A stretch of 64,000 bases of DNA from Arthrobacter oryzae (GTDB taxonomy: Bacteria; Actinomycetota; Actinomycetes; Actinomycetales; Micrococcaceae), in assembly GCF_030812315.1 (NCBI RefSeq), contig NZ_JAUSSM010000007.1, forward strand, positions 186,001-250,000. The letters run 5' to 3'. The notes below the pieces were generated by a model. The model was not told the origin of the DNA. It saw only the letters and a program-made list of their open reading frames with translations, and searched no databases. Numbering within the stretch: position 1 is the first letter of the stretch; each line of letters opens with the position of its first letter. Below are positions 9,225 through 17,431 of the stretch, piece after piece. A program made the translations under genes and the position numbers.

Positions 9225-10430
9225 TCAGCAAGCCGTGTTGAGCGTTTCGAGGGCTACGTCTACCATCTGATTCACACGCGGATCGAACTCTTCGCGTGGC
9301 GAGCCGGGCGGTAGCGCCACCGCCATCGCTACTTGCCGGGAGCCGTCGGCGCTGGTCAGGGCAACGGTCCCGTATCCCGGAACGTCCCCCACATGGCCCA
9401 GATAGTTGTTATCGGAGCAGGCATCCTTGAAAAGCGTCAGGCCCAAGCCATAATCCCCGTACTTTGAGGAGTGCATTTCTTTTACGGTTTCGGCCTTCAC
9501 TAATTTCCCTTGCACAAGTCCGGCCGTAAAAGTGTTGAGGTCTGCGACGGTAGAAATCACTCCGCTGTCAGCGTTACCGATGTCGTGTGCGGGGAGTGTT
9601 GTGTCAACACGTTCGCCTCCCAGAAGTACGTATCCATGGGCCATCGTCTGTGGAGCAGATTCTGCGCCTGTCATGAGGGTGGCCTGCAACCCCAGTGGTT
9701 CTGCAACATCGTGAGCGAGGACATCTCCGATGCCCCGGCCGCGCAGCCGCTCTACCAAGAGGCCCAAGACGGCATAATTCGAATTCGAGTAGCTGAACTC
9801 GCCAACTGGCTGTCCGGCGGGTGTGTCCGCCCGTGTTCCCCACGGGACGGTCGCCGCGACCGCCAAGCGCTCCTCATAGGACATACGTTTGGCCAGAACC
9901 TCGCGCATCGGTGTGGACTTCAGCAGGATTTCCCAATAACTGGGCATTCCAGACCGATGGTTCAGCAGGCTGCGCACGCTCACGGCACCGGGGGCGTTGA
10001 TGAGATCGCCGAGCTCAGGCAGATGCTGAGTAATCGGATCGTCCAGCCGGACCTTACCTTCATCGACCAGCTTAAGGACCGAAACTGCCACCATGGACAT
10101 GGTGACGTCGCCGATATGGACCTGGTCCGTCAACTGCGCCGGCTCCTGGTTCTCAAGGCTTCGGACGCCGACCGCTTTGGACCATTCCCCCAGCCGCGAA
10201 TTCATCTGGATGTGGACCGACGGGGCTCCGAGAGCAACCACATCCTCCGTGTACTTCTCCAGAATGGAGGCGAATGCCGGCGCTGTCGGGGCTTGTTCTG
10301 CGGGGGGCTGCCGGTCAGGCGGATCCGGCGCGGCCGTGCAACCTCCGATTGCGGACAAGAAGATCGCTACAGTGGCGACGATCGCAAAGCGGATCGAGAT
10401 CAGACTGTTGAAAGCTGTCTGCATTTTCAT
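9225..10430 (-). CDS. Serine-hydrolase-fold lipoprotein with SxxK lost (pseudoenzyme candidate)
   Basis: The protein resembles class C beta-lactamase/D-Ala-D-Ala carboxypeptidase-type hydrolases. I start it at the ATG at 10430, preceded by GAAGG; a basic N-terminus, a hydrophobic stretch and IGGC suggest an exported lipoprotein. In the segment where relatives read IGSVTK, this one reads IGDVTM (residues 106-111), so nucleophile Ser and general-base Lys are Asp108 and Met111. The YSN motif (FSYSNSNY) and the HxG motif (GHVGDVPGYG) remain. It is otherwise intact, so it may be a non-catalytic binding protein. G+C is lower than in flanking genes and it sits between two copies of a 46-bp repeat, which indicates insertion. 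Confidence 0.85.
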   Translation of the reverse strand: MKMQTAFNSLISIRFAIVATVAIFLSAIGGCTAAPDPPDRQPPAEQAPTAPAFASILEKYTEDVVALGAPSVHIQMNSRLGEWSKAVGVRSLENQEPAQLTDQVHIGDVTMSMVAVSVLKLVDEGKVRLDDPITQHLPELGDLINAPGAVSVRSLLNHRSGMPSYWEILLKSTPMREVLAKRMSYEERLAVAATVPWGTRADTPAGQPVGEFSYSNSNYAVLGLLVERLRGRGIGDVLAHDVAEPLGLQATLMTGAESAPQTMAHGYVLLGGERVDTTLPAHDIGNADSGVISTVADLNTFTAGLVQGKLVKAETVKEMHSSKYGDYGLGLTLFKDACSDNNYLGHVGDVPGYGTVALTSADGSRQVAMAVALPPGSPREEFDPRVNQMVDVALETLNTAC

Positions 10431-10545
10431 GGCCCTTCGGCAGGCCGGTCCCCATCTGGACTTCTGAGAGACGGCCAGCTGCACCGGCCCTTCTGATGTT
10501 CCTCGGAGCATCAGTCCGCGTCAAGATCACGTGAACCAAGTCAGG

Positions 10546-10591
10546 CCGGAGGCCAAGTACTTCAAGGTGTGAGCTGAAGCCGGTCCCTGGC
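10546..10591. repeat. 46-bp direct repeat, copy 2 (transporter 3' end)
   Basis: This copy supplies the final codons and stop of the minus-strand ECF transporter gene and still carries the sense of the metH C-terminus on the plus strand. The two genes must once have converged with overlapping 3' ends here, before the insertion separated them. Confidence 0.95.
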
Positions 10592-13426
10592 ATGGGCGGA
10601 TCGAGCCTGCCCGGCTTGCCTGTCCAGGCCGGAGACCGGCTTCACCCGCCGGAGTGCGGCGAGAATGGCCCGCCCCACCACAGCGATTCCGATGACCGTG
10701 GTGATGCCACGCAGGGTGTCCCAGCCCGCCGTCGACGTCACCAGCGAGTAGAGCAGGAAGCTGCTGAGGTTGGTGCCCAGCGGCGCGCCAGGCACATAGG
10801 AGATGCCCGTGCCGGCACCCACCGCGAAGGGCCAGAACCACAGGTTGGTCAGAAGGCCGAACACATAGGACGCCAAGACGCCGTAGCCGCCCAGCATCCA
10901 CAGTTCGGCCTTGCCCCGCACCCGCCGGGGGAGCAGGCCGGCCCCCGCGCCCACCCACGCGCAGGCGAAGATCTGGAACGGCGTCCACGGCCCGATGCCA
11001 CCCCACAAAGCGCTGGAGAGCGCGATGGTGGCGGCGCCGAGGAGCATGCCGAACCGCGCACCGAAGGCCCGCCCGGCCAGGATCAGCAGGATAAAGACTG
11101 CCTCCACGCCCCCGACGCCGGTACTGGCCACCCGCACCGCCGAACCGACGGCAGCCAGGACGCCGAGCAACGCCACCGTGTGCGCAGAGCGCACCGAACC
11201 GTCCATGGACACGACGACGGCGACGGCGGCGAGCGGCGCAATAGCCAGCGCCGCGTAGGGGAGGGCCGCGGCGGCATCCTCCGGGAGGGCTGCGGCGAGC
11301 AGCGGCCAGCAGAATGCGCCGAGGGCCAGAAGGTTTGCAGCTGCGAGAATTGCGAGATCGACGCCCCGCGGCATCCGGATGCGGTGCGCTCTTGCCGCGG
11401 CCTGAGTGTCTGTTTGTTCGTCGATGACCCGTGGCCGGGGTCCGGCATTTCCGTGCCGGGAAAGCGCGAGGGCCGGTTCCGGTGCGTCGGCCGCCACGGA
11501 GGGCACGACGCCGTCACGCATCGGAAGGATCCGGGCGCCGAGGCTGTGGGCGAACTCGAGGTCGTGCGTGGCGATCAGGACGGCGGTCCCTGCGTCTGCC
11601 GCTGCCCGTAGCGCCGCCGAGACTGCTGTGCGTGCCGGAGGATCCAGTCCGCGGGTGGGCTCATCGATCAGGAGTACCTGGGGGTCGTCCATGGTCTGCA
11701 GCGCGATGGCAAGGATCCTGCGCTCTCCTGCAGAGAGGTCCCGGGGATGCTCGTCTCCAATGGGAATCCGAACGTCTCCCTGCAAACGGGCCAAGTGTGA
11801 CTCCGCGGGCCTTGGAGGAAGCTGGTCACTGCTCAGGTCCTGATGACGCCCGGCGCGGGCCTGTCGCTTAGCGCGCGCCCGGCGCCGATCGGCCGCGCGG
11901 AGCTCTGCAGCGACGGTATCCCTGGTGAAGAGGTCGTCCGAGGCGTCCGGGACGAGGGCGACGCGGCCGCCGTCGACCGTTCCGCCGTCGCCCGTTCCTA
12001 CACCCAGCGCGAGCGCCACGAGGAGGGACGACTTTCCGGCCCCGTTCGGCCCCACCAAAGCCACCACTTCACCGCGGTGCAGGGTCAGGGATGCGTCATG
12101 CACCAGCGGCGTGCCCTTGCGGTGCACCGCGAGATTTGTCGCAGTCAGGACGGGCATGTGCTCCGCTGGCTGTGCCGGCGCCGGCCGGGCATCGGCAGGG
12201 GCCGAAGACGCCGACGGCGCAGCACCCGGCACCAGGGCGCCGTCGTCGATGGTCCACCACGAGTCGGCAACCGGCACGAGCGGCGCCGCGCGGTGCTCCG
12301 CCACGATGACACAGACACGGGCATCGCGGGCGAGGGCGTTGAGCACGCCTATGACGCGTGCGCGGGCTGCGGTATCAAGGTCGGCCAGGGGTTCATCGAC
12401 CAGGAGCAGGGCCGGATAATCCACCACCGCGGCGGCGATGGCCACGAGCGTTGCCTCGCCCGCCGAGAGGGTGCTGACTTTCCGGTCCAGCAGCGCCGAC
12501 ACACCGATATGCTCGGCGACCTCCAGCACCCGGGCCTTGGCAGTCCCGGATGGCATTCCGCGCAGCTCAAGTGCGAGGGAGATTTCGTCCCGGACCCGGG
12601 TGGATGCGAAGGCGGCGCGGGGATTCTGCAGTACGACGCCGATGCGGCGGGCGGTATCGCGCGGCGGCGTGGTGGCACGCTCCGTTCCGGCGACGCGCAC
12701 GGTGCCGGAAATTTCTCCCCCGTCAACGTGTGAGAGGAGGCCGGCGATACCCCGCAGGATGGTGGACTTGCCGGAGCCCGTCGGCCCGGTAATGACTGTT
12801 ACGGATCCGCTCGACGGCGAGAACCCGGCGACGCGTACCTGGGCGTCACCGATGCGGAATTCTGCGTCCCGGATGAGGACCGGTGCTTCGATGCCTTGGC
12901 CGGGTTGGTGTGCTGCCCGGCTCCCGAAGCCGCGCAGCTCCAGGGCTGCGGCAACCCGGCCCGCGTGCTCAAGTGTCCGTTCGAGCACGGGCACAAGGGC
13001 GCGGGCTCCGAAGCGTTCGCCCCGCAATCGAAACGCCAGGCGTACGGAGGTCACGGCGTCGGCGAGCGCCGGGAGTGCCGCCCACGCCACCACAAGGGTC
13101 CGGGCCAGGCCCTGCAGGGGGCCACCGCGGGCCAGATGCACGAAGCCGCGGGCCACATCCACCCAGGCGTTGAGCAGGCCGAAAGCGAGGAACATCCCGG
13201 CAATCGGCAGGGCGGACAGGACCGCCTCCCACAAGCCTTGCCCCGTGACCGGACCCAGGAAGACCACATGCGCGTACGGGGCAGGCAGCCGCACCGCCGG
13301 CAGATTGAACAGGACCGGCTCACCAATGCCGGCCCCGTTGAAAAGGACGCGGTAAATGACCCGCGCCGCGACGAAGATGACGGCGAGAGCCGCCGCTGCG
13401 CGTAGCGGCGCGGGCCGAAAGGTCAT
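10562..13426 (-). CDS. Single-chain ECF transporter (T-A-A'-S fusion), probable cobalamin importer
   Basis: All parts of an energy-coupling-factor importer lie in one 954-residue chain. Residues 1-170 are a T-like membrane component ending in an A-x-E-x-R-G coupling helix. The first ATPase has Walker A GPTGSGKST (214-222), LSAGE (320-324) and VDEPLADLD (343-351). The second has GPNGAGKSS (459-467), LSAGE (564-568) and IDEPTRGLD (587-595). From about 685 to 925 there is a multi-TM S-like component with GGIGPWTPFQIFACAW. The start overlaps the lipoprotein stop by 4 bp (ATGA), so the two are translationally coupled. Cobalamin as substrate is inferred from metH next door and the lipoprotein partner. 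Confidence 0.85.
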   Translation of the reverse strand: MTFRPAPLRAAAALAVIFVAARVIYRVLFNGAGIGEPVLFNLPAVRLPAPYAHVVFLGPVTGQGLWEAVLSALPIAGMFLAFGLLNAWVDVARGFVHLARGGPLQGLARTLVVAWAALPALADAVTSVRLAFRLRGERFGARALVPVLERTLEHAGRVAAALELRGFGSRAAHQPGQGIEAPVLIRDAEFRIGDAQVRVAGFSPSSGSVTVITGPTGSGKSTILRGIAGLLSHVDGGEISGTVRVAGTERATTPPRDTARRIGVVLQNPRAAFASTRVRDEISLALELRGMPSGTAKARVLEVAEHIGVSALLDRKVSTLSAGEATLVAIAAAVVDYPALLLVDEPLADLDTAARARVIGVLNALARDARVCVIVAEHRAAPLVPVADSWWTIDDGALVPGAAPSASSAPADARPAPAQPAEHMPVLTATNLAVHRKGTPLVHDASLTLHRGEVVALVGPNGAGKSSLLVALALGVGTGDGGTVDGGRVALVPDASDDLFTRDTVAAELRAADRRRARAKRQARAGRHQDLSSDQLPPRPAESHLARLQGDVRIPIGDEHPRDLSAGERRILAIALQTMDDPQVLLIDEPTRGLDPPARTAVSAALRAAADAGTAVLIATHDLEFAHSLGARILPMRDGVVPSVAADAPEPALALSRHGNAGPRPRVIDEQTDTQAAARAHRIRMPRGVDLAILAAANLLALGAFCWPLLAAALPEDAAAALPYAALAIAPLAAVAVVVSMDGSVRSAHTVALLGVLAAVGSAVRVASTGVGGVEAVFILLILAGRAFGARFGMLLGAATIALSSALWGGIGPWTPFQIFACAWVGAGAGLLPRRVRGKAELWMLGGYGVLASYVFGLLTNLWFWPFAVGAGTGISYVPGAPLGTNLSSFLLYSLVTSTAGWDTLRGITTVIGIAVVGRAILAALRRVKPVSGLDRQAGQARSAHARDRLQLTP

Positions 13427-13980
13427 GCCGCGGGTGCGGCCGGTGCGCCGTCGACCGTGTAAAGCAGTTCGAGGCTTTCGCCCGGGCTCACCTGCAGGGT
13501 GGCGAGGCCTTCCTGCGCGTATCCCCAGTCACCGGAGGCCGGCTTGACCCAGAGAGCCCAGTAGGCGAAGGCGGCGGGCATGCCGCTGCATTCTTCCTTA
13601 TACGTGCCGCCCTTGTGCGTGATTTCGAGGTCTGCGGCAGGCACACCGTTCACACGGCACACGAGTTCGGTGGGGTACTGGGTAGTGCCTACGGTTTTCA
13701 CCTTGGCCTCGTCGAGCACCTTGGATGCGAGCGTCGGTGCGTCCACGGGTACGCAGACGGACGTATCAGCGGCCTCCTGTTTCAGGGATCCCGAATCCAC
13801 GATGACCCTGACACCGGCGCAGGGCTCGGAGACGGCGCTGGATGACGCCGTTGCCGTAGACGCCGGGGCAGAGGTAGTTGGCTGGGTGGCGGCCGGCGTG
13901 GAACAGGCGGCGAGGGTAAACAGGAGACCGGCGGCGGCGAGGGAGCTCGCGGCGGCGGTGCGGATCTTAGTCAAAGTCAC
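13423..13980 (-). CDS. DUF4430-like (transcobalamin-like) lipoprotein
   Basis: This 185-residue protein has a lipoprotein signal with lipobox LAAC near residue 25, then a Thr/Ser/Ala-rich linker. The folded part contains VCVPVDAPTLASKVLDEA, VCRVNGVPA and a region with ALWVKPASGDWGYAQEG. This pattern is like DUF4430/transcobalamin-C-like domains, often encoded beside ECF transporters and thought to capture substrate outside the membrane. Four cysteines after the lipid site may form disulfides. It is first in a two-gene unit with the ECF fusion. A cobalamin or corrinoid ligand is inference from this context and from metH. Confidence 0.7.
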   Translation of the reverse strand: MTLTKIRTAAASSLAAAGLLFTLAACSTPAATQPTTSAPASTATASSSAVSEPCAGVRVIVDSGSLKQEAADTSVCVPVDAPTLASKVLDEAKVKTVGTTQYPTELVCRVNGVPAADLEITHKGGTYKEECSGMPAAFAYWALWVKPASGDWGYAQEGLATLQVSPGESLELLYTVDGAPAAPAA

Positions 13981-14018
13981 TTGTCAAGGGTAGGACGTGC
14001 TTGTCCGGATCCGGATGC

Positions 14019-14056
14019 CTTCGCGTTGTGTGACGTCACGTCTCCACAACGCGAAG
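14019..14056. promoter_or_regulatory. 12-bp inverted repeat in the divergent promoter region
   Basis: Perfect 12-bp arms CTTCGCGTTGTG and CACAACGCGAAG are separated by 14 bp that contain the palindrome TGACGTCA. The element lies just upstream of the lipoprotein/ECF unit, so it may be its regulator site. It is distinct from the GntR operator further right. Confidence 0.55.
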
Positions 14057-14088
14057 TCCCACTACGTGAACTCCCTGCCATTGGGACG

Positions 14089-14120
14089 ATCATACTTGTA
14101 TAGATGTATACAAGTATGAT
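14089..14120. promoter_or_regulatory. Perfect inverted-repeat operator for the GntR gene
   Basis: Arms ATCATACTTGTATA and its exact complement flank a 4-bp spacer GATG. The site ends 19 bp before the chosen GntR start and covers an earlier in-frame ATG, which supports the later start. Position suggests autoregulation of the GntR-MFS pair. Confidence 0.8.
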
Positions 14121-14139
14121 GGTGAGTGGAGGTCACCAC

Positions 14140-14805
14140 ATGGCAGATTCACCGTCCCGGAATACCGGGGCACACGTTGTCTACGCGGAGCTGAAGCGGC
14201 AGATCCTCAGCCTTGAGCTGAAGCCCGGGGCGCGCATCTACGAGCCGGCAATGGCTGAGGCGCTGCGGGTCAGCCGCACGCCGCTGCGGGAGGCCATCAG
14301 GCGGCTCATTTCGGAGAGCCTGCTGGAACAGCAACCCACCGGGGGCGTGCTGGTACCGGTCCTGGACGAGGCAGTGATTTCCGAGCTGTATGAGGTGCGC
14401 GCGGCGATGGAATCGCTCATGGCGCGTCAGGCGTGCCTGAAGGCGACGGCGGCCGACGTCGAAGCGCTCAACGGAATTCTTGAGCGCAACGCTGCCCTGG
14501 TGCAGTTTGCCGATGAGGCCATGAAACAGGGCATGGCCCTGCACACAAAGATCGCCGAGATTGCGGGGAATTCGTGGGCCCGGCGGTTCCATGACCAGAT
14601 CTCCAGCCAGATGGAGCGCTACCGGCACTTCACCAACAGCACGCAGGAACGGCGGGACCAGGCCCTGGCCCAGCACCGGATCCTGGTGGATGCGGTGGCC
14701 GCCGGCAAGCCCGAAAAAGCCGCCAAACTCGCCTTCGACCACGTCATGGGAGCCCGGGACGCGGCGGTGCGTGCCATCACGGGCAGCAGCCTCCTCACCT
14801 CATGA
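14140..14805 (+). CDS. GntR-family regulator (FadR/FCD type)
   Basis: The start at 14140 has a strong GGAGG seven bases upstream; an ATG at 14104 lies inside the operator palindrome and lacks a binding site. The product has 221 residues. An N-terminal winged helix contains GARIYEPAMAEALRVSRTPL and REAIRRLI. An all-helical FCD ligand domain follows, with VRAAMESLMARQA and HTKIAEIAGN, whose His could join a metal site. The stop overlaps the MFS start by 4 bp (ATGA), so regulator and transporter are coupled. The effector is unknown and is presumably the transported compound. Confidence 0.9.
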   Translation: MADSPSRNTGAHVVYAELKRQILSLELKPGARIYEPAMAEALRVSRTPLREAIRRLISESLLEQQPTGGVLVPVLDEAVISELYEVRAAMESLMARQACLKATAADVEALNGILERNAALVQFADEAMKQGMALHTKIAEIAGNSWARRFHDQISSQMERYRHFTNSTQERRDQALAQHRILVDAVAAGKPEKAAKLAFDHVMGARDAAVRAITGSSLLTS

Positions 14806-15986
14806 TTGGTGAACTCGGACGCGGCTCGGCCGCGGCCCTCCTCACGCATTCCGCCCTGATACAGGCGGTAACGTTCCTGGTCCGTCCGGCCGCCACCTAC
14901 CGGGCGCTCGAGCTGGACGTTCCCGGTTTCGCACTGGGCCTCCTCGCCGCCAGCTACGCCGTCTTTCCCCTGTTGCTCGCCGTCCCCACGGGCGGACTGG
15001 TGGACCGCCTCGGTGAGCGCCGGCTGATGGCGATAGGGTCCGCCGTCGTTCTTGCCTGTTCTGTCTTCCTGCTGCTGGGGGGTTCCTCGATCGTGACCCT
15101 GGTGATCGGAACCGCGTTCCTCGGTGCCGGCCAACTGGCCTGCGTGGTGGGGCAGCAGGCCGTGGTGGCCAACAACGCTGCCTCATCCAGGATGGACTCC
15201 GCCTTCGGCTACCTGACATTCGCGGCATCGCTGGGGCAGGCCCTGGGGCCGTTGGCGATTTCCCTGGTCGGAGGCGCCTCGGTCCGTCCCGAGACCCAGG
15301 CGATCTTCCTGCTCTCCGCCTGCATGAGCCTGGTGCTATTCGTGACCACATTCGGCGTCTCGGCCAAAGTCAGTGGCAGCAAAAGAAAAGCGATTGTTGG
15401 GGACAGCGACGGCGGCAAAGGCGGCGTTGCTTCGCTGCTGAAGACACCCGGCGTCGCACGGGCTTTGGCCACCAGTGCCACCGTCCTGGCCGTGGTGGAC
15501 CTGACGATGGTCTACCTCCCCGCGCTCGGCGCCGAGCGCGGGCTTACAGCTGCAACGGTGGGCCTGATGCTCACCACCCGCGCGGTATTCTCCATGGTTT
15601 CCCGGCTCGGCCTGGGGCAGATGTCCCGGAAGCTGGGGCGCATGCGGTTGTTGGTGTTCAGCCTTGCGTTGTCCACAGCAGCACTTTGCGCGGCCGCACT
15701 TCCCATGCCGGTATGGCTTTTGTTTGTGGTCATGGCTGTACTGGGCTTGGGGCTAGGCATCGGCCAGCCCCTCACCATGTCCTGGCTTTCAGCACAGGCT
15801 CCGGCGGGGCAGCGCGGCAGGGCGCTGGCCCTGCGGCTGGCCGGCAACAGGGTAGGCCAGGTGGTGTTGCCCAGCGCCATCGGCGTGGTGGCGGCCGGGC
15901 TTGGCGCAGGAGGAGTTTTCCTGGCGTCCGCAGTAGTGGTGGGCGGGACGCTGGTGCTGCTCCGCGGTGTGCGCCTGGACGGTTAG
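14802..15986 (+). CDS. Major facilitator superfamily transporter
   Basis: The protein has 394 residues with about twelve hydrophobic segments in two halves, joined by a charged loop (KVSGSKRKAIVGDSDGGKGG). The loop after the second segment has the MFS A-motif pattern GGLVDRLGERRLMAIG. A second copy, GLGQMSRKLGRMRLL, appears in the C-terminal half. It lies in the GntR transcript with a 4-bp overlap and converges on the SCO1664-family gene. Regulation by the adjacent GntR suggests uptake or efflux of that regulator's ligand. The substrate cannot be told from sequence. Confidence 0.85.
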   Translation: MIGELGRGSAAALLTHSALIQAVTFLVRPAATYRALELDVPGFALGLLAASYAVFPLLLAVPTGGLVDRLGERRLMAIGSAVVLACSVFLLLGGSSIVTLVIGTAFLGAGQLACVVGQQAVVANNAASSRMDSAFGYLTFAASLGQALGPLAISLVGGASVRPETQAIFLLSACMSLVLFVTTFGVSAKVSGSKRKAIVGDSDGGKGGVASLLKTPGVARALATSATVLAVVDLTMVYLPALGAERGLTAATVGLMLTTRAVFSMVSRLGLGQMSRKLGRMRLLVFSLALSTAALCAAALPMPVWLLFVVMAVLGLGLGIGQPLTMSWLSAQAPAGQRGRALALRLAGNRVGQVVLPSAIGVVAAGLGAGGVFLASAVVVGGTLVLLRGVRLDG

Positions 15987-15992
15987 CAAGAC

Positions 15993-16694
15993 CTAAACGA
16001 GCGGCCACGGGTAACGCATGCCGGTGCGGTCAACTGGCAGCACCCCATCGCGCAACAGGCGTTTCACCCGGCGCCGCAGGGCGGTGACCTCTGCAACGTC
16101 GAGGAGATCAACGACGTCGGGAGGCACCGCCTCCGCGAGCGGGGCGATGTCCTCGAGCAGGGCATCCGGGATGGGGTCACCGGCAAAGTCCCAGATCACC
16201 GTGCGCAGTTTGAAGCTGGCCGAGAAACACAGCCCGTGGTCGATGCCCCACACCCGGCCGTCATCGCCGCGCAGCACGTGCCCGCTCTTACGGTCCGTGT
16301 TGTTGCTGACGTAGTCGAACAGGGCGATGCGCGCCAGCTCTCGATGAGTCTCCGGTGCATCGGTGAACAAGGTGAAGTAATGCTCCTGGAAGTCGCACTC
16401 GATGAACCACTGCAGCGAACCGACCCCCAGCGGCGCCTCCTCGCGGACCACCGTCGGCGGCACCAGACCCCACCCCAGCGACTCGCTCAGCAGGTAGGCT
16501 GCGCGTTCCCGCCGGTACAGGCCGGGTTCGAAATCGGACAGCGGCGCTTCCCCGGCCTCGGGCTTGTAGACGGCGTACGCTGAGCCGTCCGCGTGTGACA
16601 CCTGGACCAGGAACGTCTCGTTACTGCTGCGCGGGATGCGCCCGATCAGTTCGACGCTGCCCTCGGTGAGCAGCGTCAGCTCCCGGCCGGACAC
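15993..16694 (-). CDS. SCO1664-family protein (PI3/4-kinase-like fold)
   Basis: This 233-residue protein begins with a GTG codon. The YAVYKPEAGEAPLSDF and LYRRERAAYLLSE segments resemble the nucleotide-binding lobe of the atypical PI3/4-kinase fold. LFDYVSNNTDRKSGHVL and VWGIDHGLCF correspond to catalytic-loop and metal-binding elements (D, N and D-H). Actinobacterial genomes often keep this family beside a histidine-phosphatase-type phosphomutase, as here, with only 30 bp between them. A DUF3090 protein that often completes the set is not between them. The physiological role is not established. Confidence 0.8.
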   Translation of the reverse strand: MSGRELTLLTEGSVELIGRIPRSSNETFLVQVSHADGSAYAVYKPEAGEAPLSDFEPGLYRRERAAYLLSESLGWGLVPPTVVREEAPLGVGSLQWFIECDFQEHYFTLFTDAPETHRELARIALFDYVSNNTDRKSGHVLRGDDGRVWGIDHGLCFSASFKLRTVIWDFAGDPIPDALLEDIAPLAEAVPPDVVDLLDVAEVTALRRRVKRLLRDGVLPVDRTGMRYPWPLV

Positions 16695-16724
16695 CGTCTG
16701 CCCCGATTCACCGTCTGGCCCACG

Positions 16725-17378
16725 TCACGCCCTCAGCCCGCTCAGCGGGTCCGACGTCGAATTCACCATGAGCACGGCCGGCGCCTGACCGTCCACGAAC
16801 GAGATGGCCGACACCGAACCGGGGCTGATGACGATCCGCTGGAAGAGGTCCAGGGGCGTGCCCAGGGCGTGGGCCACGGCGGCCTTGATGGGATCGGCAT
16901 GGGAGAAACACACCACGACGCCGCCGCCGTGGGCTCTGCACAGCGCCTCCAGCGTTTCGACAATCCGCGCCTGCATTTCCGTGAAGCTCTCGCCATTCGG
17001 GAAACGGAAGGTCGAGGGGCTTTGCTGGACGGTCTGCCACTCCGGCAAGGCGGCAACGTCCGCCAGGGCAGCCCCGGTCCAGTCGCCGAAATCGCATTCG
17101 AGCAGGCCGTCGTCGTGCTTCACGTCCCTTCCTGTTCGGGCCGCGGTCGGCTCCGCCGTCTCGCAGGCGCGCTCCAGTGGCGAGGAATAGACCGCGTCGA
17201 CCGGCAGATCCGCGAGGCGCTCCGCGACCCGTTCAGCCTGGGCACGGCCGCCGTCGGACAGATGCAGCCCCGGGGTTCGCCCCGGCAGCACCCTGCCCGT
17301 CGTCGGCGTTTCCCCATGGCGCACCAAAAGGAGCAGGGTGCCCTGCTCCTTTGAAGGTCCAGACGTTGCTGCAGTCAT
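16725..17378 (-). CDS. MSMEG_4193-type putative phosphomutase (histidine phosphatase fold)
   Basis: I take the ATG at 17378; a TTG one codon upstream is possible. The 217-residue product has the RHGE catalytic motif in LLLVRHGETPTTG, whose histidine would be phosphorylated. VYSSPLERACETA and a later CFSHADPIKAAVAHALG segment contribute the second catalytic His and binding residues. It is followed after 30 bp by the SCO1664-family gene, a recurrent actinobacterial pair. Substrate is unknown. The ATPase gene at 17432 diverges from it, leaving only about 50 bp for two promoters. Confidence 0.85.
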   Translation of the reverse strand: MTAATSGPSKEQGTLLLLVRHGETPTTGRVLPGRTPGLHLSDGGRAQAERVAERLADLPVDAVYSSPLERACETAEPTAARTGRDVKHDDGLLECDFGDWTGAALADVAALPEWQTVQQSPSTFRFPNGESFTEMQARIVETLEALCRAHGGGVVVCFSHADPIKAAVAHALGTPLDLFQRIVISPGSVSAISFVDGQAPAVLMVNSTSDPLSGLRA

Positions 17379-17431
17379 CAAGATTCAGGGTAGGGGGTGC
17401 CATGGGATGACGCGAGGTCTACCGTAGAGGA

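Noticed and set aside
9152..10591. Attachment-site pair of an integrative element
   Set aside because: The repeat is in protein-coding ends, not a tRNA, and the insert has no integrase or excisionase. Insertion by another recombination route is preferred.
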